From Istiophorus platypterus (lineage: Eukaryota > Chordata > Actinopteri > Istiophoriformes > Istiophoridae), in contig CM029124.1 in the NCBI GenBank assembly GCA_016859345.1, forward strand, positions 24,496,980 through 24,560,979: a DNA stretch of 64,000 bases. Reading direction: 5' to 3'. The translations under genes were made by a program, and so were the position numbers. Below, one piece after another: positions 56,061 through 64,000 of this stretch. Positions within the stretch are counted from its first letter, which is position 1. Each line of letters begins with the position of its first letter. Under the pieces are notes generated by a model. It was not told the DNA's origin, did no database searches, and saw only the letters and a list, made by a program, of their open reading frames with translations.

Positions 56061-59000
56061 CCTAACTTGACTGAATACATACCAATGCACAATCAGCCAG
56101 TTGCTTTATTGAAGATCCTAAAATGCAATGATTGGCCCCAATTGGAGGGAGAATGTGTGTTAGCAAGACAAGGATATTTAAAAATTCTATTCTGACAATT
56201 AAAAACAAGATGTAACATTCTTCACAATATAGAAAAATGGCATGCTATAAATTATGAGGTATGCCACTGGAATGGTTTTTGTCTCTGCTTTCAATATACG
56301 GAATTGTTGAATGCCCTCTCTGGCAGATAGTTAAATTCATAAATGTAAAAACAAAGGTAAGTTCATGTTCAAATCTTCAAAAGGAGCTTCCTCAATGGCA
56401 ATGACAGGATACCTGTAATCTCATACTCCAGCAATGTTTAGACAAATGATTTCCTTGAGTAAATGCATTCTGAGCTTGATTAAAAACAGAACGCTGGTAG
56501 CATTAATAATTCTGATAAGAGATGGCAGAGAGATGACTTCGTCTTATTATTACTTAGTCATTGTTCCTTGTCTGTGGCAGTTAAACAAAACACAAGGACT
56601 TTACAAGATATTCATAGCTAAAAATAGTAGCATTAACATTATATACAGCAGGGCTCCTGCTCAACTACAACACAGATAAAACACAGAAGCGTTTACCATG
56701 GACCATAACTTTGCTTTAAGTCAAAGCTCCAGCAGATTCTTTGTTTCCAGCGTTTCCAGACATTTGTTTGCTGGTTAACACATGCTAACAAAGCATACCT
56801 GTGTCTAATCTAAAAACACTACAGACAAATGACTAATAGAAGCCTATATAATGATACAATACAACTCAATTCATGATTCATGTAATGTTATCATTTCTGA
56901 ATAAAAGTAAATGCACTACTGGTTACTAGTTTCCCAAATCCCACAGTGCAAGTGAAGCGACGTTAATAAATCACTATTGAACTGACTTCAAACCTATTAT
57001 TAATTTTTAACATAAACCAGATTTTGTGCCATTTTTATTTTCTATTAGTAAATTACGATCCCATATTGAATTTTATCCTGATGTAAGAACTTCAAAATCC
57101 CAATTAACATTTGGCGTAAATACTTTTAAGCCCTGCTGAACAATGTTTATCAAGGCTTTTCTCGCGAAGAACAATATAATTGGTGGATTATATACAGTAC
57201 ATGCTTTACAGTTCGATGAGAAGTCTCCAACCTCATGTTTCAAATTATGATCTCAATAACATTTATGACAGACACAAAACTATCCGATATGACAGTTAAT
57301 TTGGGTGCCTCCAGGGTAATTGCCCATAATGATAATTACCATCTGGAGTTTTGCCCGGCATTATTTGAAATTTTGTGGGAATGAAAAACCAGCCAACAAC
57401 TAAGACTGTACAAAACAAATGAATAAATCCTAAATTTAAAATTATTACACTGAATTGATATTCATAAAAATGCTGTCAAGAAGACGGATCCTCACTCTAA
57501 TTAAGTATGGCACTAATGCCATTAACTAATACAAATGTTAAGGGTAAAAGTGTGTTAAAAAAAAAGTCTTGCATTAACACAAGATAGCAAACTTTAGCTG
57601 TTAAAGTTAGCATTTCCTTAAGCCATGTCCAAACTCAAAAATCCTAAACTATAACTTTATTTGAAATATTTAACATGGGATTATTGGGATTATTTAGTAA
57701 TGGATACTTACTGAAGGGTCTGGCACCATACAAGGTGATGTAGCCATCATCTTTGTCTGTTTTGTCTCCTTTGTCTCTGATTACTGGGTTCTCTTGTCAG
57801 CAAGCTCAGTGTTCTTGGCTTTGAGTAAATCAACAAGTAGTGAAATTTTGCCACCAGAAGCAATAATCTGTCATCACACTGCCACAGCTGTGTTCCTAAT
57901 TTTGAATACAAACCTAAGCAAGATAGGATTCAGGGAATTTAATTCAGTTTGCTTTCACTGAAGCTTGAATCAAACACTGAAAATACAAGTTATTCTCTTC
58001 TCGTAAGGGCAGATAGATGATCATCAAGTCAGATCATATCTTATATTGGACTACTGGTTGTGTGTTGGAGTATTAGTGGAAAATATTTAAATTGTATATT
58101 CTGTGGTGTGAATTTAAATATTTATTATTAACAAAATATGTTCTTTATAGTTTGTCATACTTAAATTGTTAAAACATTTTTGTTCTTGCACTGTAAATAA
58201 TGTTAATATACTTAATGTAAAATACTTCAGAAAGCAGCCATAAGTTGAGTTACTTTTAAAACTGTATGAATTGAAGTCTTTACAGTTTTAATTCACAAGT
58301 CCAAAAACAAATAAAAATTTGAAAAGCTTTATTGAAATTTTGCTGGGACATTGAATATATATTTTCCATAAATTTGACAAGACTTTTTTTTCTTACATAG
58401 CGAATACAATCTTTTATTTAGAATTAGAAATTGAATAAACTAGAAGTCTTTAGCTCAAGTTCAAGTTCAACCCCTGCATTAACCTTAAACTTTGCAATAT
58501 GGTCAGTACTGTATTTGTCTCTGGGTTGTATAAATACAAATAAGTGTGACATTTGTGGGTTTTTGAGCACAACAGTACTGCTAAAGTAGAAGAGTAAAGT
58601 ACTCAATAAACAAAACTTTGGTGGCAGCAGAGGGAATCTCACAACTCAGCAACAAGTGAACAAGCAGAAGGTATTGGTCCTTAGAGCAGTAACTAGGTAA
58701 ATATGTCAGTGGTAGCTCCTGCTGAAAATCAAGAGGTCAGGGAGGGCGGTTGATTGTGACAGGGTTATCTAGTGTTCAGATTCAGATCAGACAGATATGG
58801 CTTCTATGATTGATACTCCAGGACAGCCAATTACATAATAATGATACTGATGATATGCTGACATACACACATCTAGGTGATTGACAGGCTGTTGATGAAT
58901 CCACCTCACCTACTCTAAGGAGAAACACAACCACTGATCATTATGACAACATTTCACCTAAACTGTCCAATAACACAATGGCTGTGAAACAAATGGTCCA

Positions 59001-59224
59001 TACCAAATCATTTGCATTACACGGTACTCTTTGCAATAGAACAAATTTGACTGCTCAGGTGAAAAGTGAAAAGCCCTTCTCTCAGTGATTACTCTGATAA
59101 CATACTGAGGTTTCTGACAGGTTATGGTTATGTTTGTGATGAAGACTGCAGAAATGAGAAAGAGTACAAGGTCCCTGATAAGAGAAGGAGAGAGTGGGTT
59201 TGTCACATCTAAACTAATAGCTAA
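56061..59224. other. Repeat-poor block with candidate conserved non-coding islands
   Basis: This 3.2 kb has little recognisable transposon sequence. TAAT-rich, moderately complex islands at about 56450-56600 and 57290-57385 look like conserved non-coding elements in texture only. Conservation cannot be tested here. Confidence 0.3.
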
Positions 59225-61648
59225 AAAATGGAGTCATGCCAGTCCTTGCTGTAGCCAACAACTTTGAGCTTGCTGATATTCTACCTGAACTGTTTGATCT
59301 CAACATATTGGAGAGACATCTCATAGCTAAGTGCATACCATTTGCCAAGATCAAATTTCTCTTCCCAAAGGCAGACAAAGAGTAATATATTATAATGTGA
59401 TATTTGTCCCATCTGAGGTACAGGTCAAAGTTGAAGGGACTCTCAAGTCATGGGAGGAGAATTGAAGAGATGGTTGTCTTACAGAGGTCATCAGTTGTTT
59501 CAGACGGTAACCTGGTCTAAACTTGTGCAGGTGCTGCATAAACTGAAACATAGTCATCGACAGTATGTGGATATAATTTTCAGAGATTGGGCTGAGCTAT
59601 TTGACTCAGCACTTTCTGATGAAGACTATGACATTGAGGACGAAACAATGGATGATAATTAGAATGAGGATCATCTGATGGAAATTGACTCATTTGAGAG
59701 TAGTGCCATTAATTAGACAGAAAATGATTCTGAAAATGGGGAACAAAACACTGACATGCTTCCTCTTGATAGCCAACTTGAGGAATAGACAGATGATGGA
59801 GAACAGGAAAGTGACATACATAATGATGAGCATACTCTAGAATCATGCCTTCAGCTAACTGATGGTTCAGAGGAGATATTATGTTTGAGTGAAGGAATCT
59901 ATTCTATCTATAAACAGTTGCTGTTGGCCTTTTCAGAACAGGTAGAAATGACCGTCTCTGTACAGTTCTCTGAACTACAGTTGTCAGGCTGATGGTGTAA
60001 CCTGTGACATAAGCCAGATCTGTCAGAGAGCTCCCTGCTATGGATCCTGTAGTGCTGGATCAAATGTACTACAATCTGAAACAAAAGCAACCCTGTGTGG
60101 TCTATGTAATTAGAGACAGGTGCATAAAGTGACTTAATGGCCTACACCCAGAGCATTTTTTCTTCATATCATTAGTGGTGCTGGAACAGCAGCAGCTGAG
60201 ATATCAAACCCCATTGTCCTGTTGACTACTTTCACTGGAACTTAAGCCTTTAATATAAAAGGCTCAATGCTGCACACTCTCCTCTAGCTTTTTAAAGCCT
60301 AAGCCTAAAACCTCAATTTTAAAGACTGGGTAATCAGCTGATTGAGGTGAGATGAAAACTTTTAAATGCTGAAATCATTGTTATTGACAGTGTCCTGGGT
60401 TTCAAAGTCCCTCTTTGCCTGCATGATTGCAATATTCAAAAAAGATCAAAGGTAGCCAGATACACTTTGGGGGAATGTCAGTAAAAACAGGTGGAGACTT
60501 TTGTCAACTACCAAGTGTGACAGGTAAAACCTCTCTGTGTGCATGAACCATTGGAGGTTGATCTATGGTAGGAACATTTTAAGATGATCATTCTGACTGA
60601 GATTATGTATCAGAGGGATGATGTTGAAGCAGAATTTTGACAGAATTTTGCTGTCACTTCACTGGCACCTTGTTCAACAGATGTTCTACACATTTTTGCA
60701 ACTTATAAGCAAGCAGATGTATACAACCTGCCAACATCAATTGAAATTCACTCTCACATCACTAAAATTGATGCTGATGACTATAAAAAGGACCCTAAAA
60801 CTTGCTAAATGGCATCGCAAGACAAACCATTTACTGGAGGCAGAAATTAGTTTTCCAGATACACAAGTTAATGAGGGTGCTTGGGTGCTGCCCAAAAAAC
60901 TTGGTGGTTTCTCAGGAATTAGATAATGGATAATTTCCTAGTCTAGTTATGGTAGTAACCTCTGAACAACATGCATCTGCAGATGTCACTAAGCTTAGAC
61001 TCAAGGTGAATGACAAGACTGGAAAGAATTTCAGTAACAGACTACCAGGGGAACAAGGCAATCTTATGTATATACAGAGAGAAGAGAAGAATCTGAACCA
61101 GAAAGGAGTAGTATGCAGAGAGTTTACCGTTAAGCTGGCCTTTGTATGTACAGTTTATAAGGTTTAAGGTGTGATGACAACATCAGCTGTAGTCTCACTG
61201 AAGCACATGTCTGAACCAGGCTTGGCTTATGACGCTGTCAGTAGAATGACCTTTCAGTGGACTGCACATATCAGACATGGAGGAGAGTAAAATATATGCC
61301 AGCCCAGAAATCACTGCAGCTCTAGACACCACATCAAGTTGGATGGCACGAGGCCTCTTCTTAAAATCAAACAAGCATTGAGCAGGCCCAATACTCTAAC
61401 CATTTTTGACCACAACACAGAAGGATTGCCTTCTCATGTAAAGGACATAAAGAGCCATCATGAAACATGTCTTTCAGATGTGTTGTTCCCCAAGAAACTC
61501 ACCTACAAGGCTCCTCTTGTGCAGAGTCCCCAATCAAAAGGCTACAACATGTTCATATGCAACAGACTCCTGTCCTACACAAATTTTCCACAAATGGCCA
61601 AGAAATGTGGTGGAGGAGTTGCTTTTTATTTGAGTAGACACACATAGC
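59225..61648 (+). mobile_element. Helitron (Rep/PIF1 helicase/endonuclease type), decayed and internally deleted
   Basis: Helitrons move by rolling-circle replication. Pieces in order on the plus strand: VMPVLAVANNFELADILPEL and LERHLIAKCIPFAKI (59235-59360), the conserved segment before the Rep domain; LSYRGHQLFQTVTWSKLVQV and the acidic SALSDEDYD (59460-59660); LESCLQLTDGSEEILCLSEG (59840-59900). The Rep domain itself is missing. Next are a PIF1-type helicase start (PRAFFLHIIS, then GAGTAAAE, a ruined Walker A, 60150-60205), FNIKGSMLHTLL, YTLGGMSV, and motif-VI-like VKLAFVCTVYKV followed by a stop (61130-61167). From 61339 to 61647 are LTIFDHNTEGLPSHVKDIKS, SYTNFPQMAKKCGGGVAFYL, the start of the C-terminal APE-like endonuclease found in vertebrate Helitrons. 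There are many frameshifts and stops. Confidence 0.85.
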
Positions 61649-62589
61649 CACAATGGAGTATCTACTAATAATGACAAAAATTAGTAAGTTAAAAAGACTT
61701 AATTATTTAAATGTGCTTTGATGTAATCAAAAAGATCATCATGACCATGCTTTCTAAAAATTCTGTATGTATGAGAGATCACTTATATATAATGACTTAA
61801 ATTAGGAATACAGCAGTCGAAAACTATCCAGAGTAGGGGTATTTTCTGTGCAGCAAGGCTCCAGGCTGCTCCAGTCTCACTGAGGCTATGGGGGGCAGAT
61901 GAACCCTACAAAAAAAAAAAAAAAACAACAAATAAACAAAAAAACACCCTAAAACAAAACAGGTTTTTCTGTTGCTAGACCCTATTTTTATCTCTTGACC
62001 AGAACAATGTCTCTATTCAGGTATGTCAAACAATCAGATATTAGTTGTCACAATCATGTATTCATTTTAGGTTCCTGGAGTGAGTAAGGTAATTTCACTG
62101 AACCCCATGTTGTGTTTTTTAGATAATCACATTGTTTCTGATATTACACATGATTGACAAAGGAAAAACCAACATATAGTATCTTGACAAGGTATTGGAT
62201 CATCAGAAGCTGCCAGAACAGCTTCAGTGCACTTTGGCAAGGATTTTGCAAGTCTCTTTTTCAGGATTTTCTTTCAACCTGTCTATTTATACTTTTTTGA
62301 AATAAGAGACTTCAGTTTTTGATTTTTAATGAAGTTGCAAGCAATTCCAATACCATGTTTTCACTTCTTTAGTGTAATGGGTGAAAATGGCAATTTATCC
62401 ATTCAAAATAAAATCTTTTACACAATTTGTAAATATGCAAAAGATAGAGGTCTGAGTACTTCTGAAGCAACAGGAATTTTTAGAAAAACCTCATCTCACA
62501 ACTTATTATTCATAGTGGAGTATTTTATATGTCTTAAAACATGTCTGGAGGGGATCCTTAATATAATATTGGGCTTGAGTTGCTACAAC
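61649..62589. other. Intergenic, nothing recognised
   Basis: An A-rich run lies at 61909-61925. The 3' terminus of the Helitron was not identified. Confidence 0.5.
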
Positions 62590-62750
62590 AGTAAAATGCC
62601 ACAACTTTTTACTTATATTTTACTTATATTTTAGGTAAAAAGTACAGAGAGTGCTACATTTACTTTACTAATATAACGATATTTTATTTTTAATAGAACA
62701 CTACTACTTTCGTGTCATTGTAAGATCCAAATACTTTCTCCACTATGGGC
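62590..62750 (-). repeat. Dispersed teleost repeat, inverted relative of 53565-53745
   Basis: The reverse complement starts GTGGAGAAAGTATTTGGATC and carries AAGTAAATGTAGCACTCTCT and TACTTTTTACCTAAAATATA, the other version of the AAGTATTCAGATCCTTTACTT repeat. Confidence 0.55.
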
Positions 62751-64000
62751 CACTGCTATCAAAGGTTTATCCAGGAAAGCTTGAGAAACATTTGCTGCAA
62801 AAAAAACAAAACAACTGGCAGGGTATTCAACACTGATAACTCAGCTGACACAGAACATGAAAGTGATAAAATCACGGAGGCTGGACACTAAGAAACTCAG
62901 GCTGAGGTAGGCCAGAATGCTTGCCTCTGGTCAGCGTTGCCACTGACAAGAGGCCCTTTCCTGGCTTCTGACTTACATCTTCGTTTTTAGCCAGCAATGA
63001 CAAAATACAGATCATATTTCATTTCAAAATGAAGACTCAGGCTTTCAAAGGGAAAAATTCCCTTGAAACATTAGCAAGACATGATTACAAGGTTGGGGGA
63101 TGACATGGCAGGCTCTGCCGCAGCGGGTGACTTTTGTGGTTGAGATGTTTTGGGCTCTTTGGAGTCAAAGGAAGGCAAGGAAAAAAGAAAAAAGATCTTA
63201 CAGTAAAGAGGGAAAAGATGATACAAGTAGTTTTTTTTTTTTTAAACCTGTTTCAGGTCAACTCCCAGATTTATTTTTTTCATTTTTAGATTTAATGCCC
63301 TCCTCATTTCTCTTGAGTTATATGATGTGGTTTATTTCTAAAGGGGGATTAGGGAATCAGATGCTCAGAGTTGAAGCTGCTGCAAATGTCATTTGTACAG
63401 GATGACAAAAACTTGATGTGATTCTGCAAAAAAAATTCCTTCCTCCAGTCTGCCAACAGTGGCCCAAATTAGTCATCTGCAAGCATTCATCCACAACCCC
63501 TTTAACATCTGTGACCACTGAACTGTTTTCTTAGTAGCACGCAGGATCTCCAAAGGTGGAGTCATTTCCAAATGAGGAGAAACACAAAAATTAAGGCAAA
63601 TATATTTAAATGTGATCAAGATTGACAGTTAAAAAGGAATAAAAAAAATCCATTAGAATATTTTTCTCTGAATTAAGATTAATCACACAGAAGTCTTTTT
63701 TTTTTAAATTTTTGAATAGCAAAGTTCGCAACTTCGAGCAAGATTTATTGGGCCTGTTGTAGAATATGCCAAGATCTCAAGTAGCAGAGGAGGCATTTCA
63801 AGTAAAGCATAAAACCAAGTATACGTTTTAGAAGACATATAAGAGAAGGTAGTCCTTTTCCTTCCCTACTGCCAGATAAGAACAACAGTGTTGGATGACT
63901 CTGCAACACACTAGATTAACTATTTGTTGACTGTGATGTTTGCTGTTTGGGAATGTCATTAGTGTTGCAGTTATAATATTTGGTCCAAAATCAAAGTATT
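62751..64000. other. Intergenic to window end, repeat-poor
   Basis: No transposon recognised except short A/T runs. The 101-codon open stretch at 63100-63405 has no domain. Some islands (about 62930-63060 and 63430-63560) are compositionally like conserved non-coding DNA, unproven. Confidence 0.35.

Noticed and set aside
1..64000. tRNA, rRNA, CRISPR, bacterial operons or intact viral genomes
   Set aside because: Looked for by eye and not seen; the direct repeats present are microsatellites, a minisatellite and transposon copies.

Overview
The window is vertebrate nuclear DNA, almost certainly from a teleost fish. The only confidently identified protein-coding gene is a complete, eight-coding-exon macroH2A2 histone gene (macroh2a2) on the minus strand. 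The rest is AT-rich, low-gene-density DNA filled with the decayed transposons typical of ray-finned fish: L2/CR1-type LINEs, a Tx1/L1-like LINE, Tc1-like elements, piggyBac, an endonuclease-bearing Helitron, MITEs, and CA/TA microsatellites. No operons, CRISPR arrays or other bacterial features are present.

Layout. 1-640: 3' flank. 640-12,020: macroh2a2 read right to left. The joined exons give 1,113 nt, or 370 residues plus stop: an H2A-like histone fold, a basic linker and a macro domain, with all splice phases agreeing. 12,765-13,640: a CpG island that is the likely promoter and non-coding first exon. 14,798-15,974: a nearly full-length but broken Tc1-like transposon. 16,792-16,956: a diverged second copy of 150 bp of the macroh2a2 CpG-island region, 4 kb upstream. 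17-64 kb: intergenic DNA with Tc1-like and MITE relics (19.3, 22.8, 23.3, 30.1 kb), L2 pieces (20.4, 28.9, 47.7-49.8, 51.9 kb), other LINE relics (25.1, 32.8-34, 49.9, 52.3 kb), a collapsed piggyBac transposase (44.2-44.8 kb), a 52-55 bp minisatellite (45.0 kb) and a Helitron relic (59.2-61.6 kb). In human, COL13A1 lies upstream of MACROH2A2, but no collagen-type exons are visible here. The region may therefore be a gene desert, very long introns, or sequence whose small exons cannot be recognised by eye.

The points most worth a second look are: the duplicated promoter/5' region; a repeat whose edge lies at intron position +7 of the first coding exon; a 20-nt exact copy of macro-domain exon sequence inside an intron; a (TA)36 tract about 30 nt from a 3' splice site; the Helitron relic with its C-terminal endonuclease; and a few conserved-element-like or exon-like islands. 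No convincing new molecular system was found.
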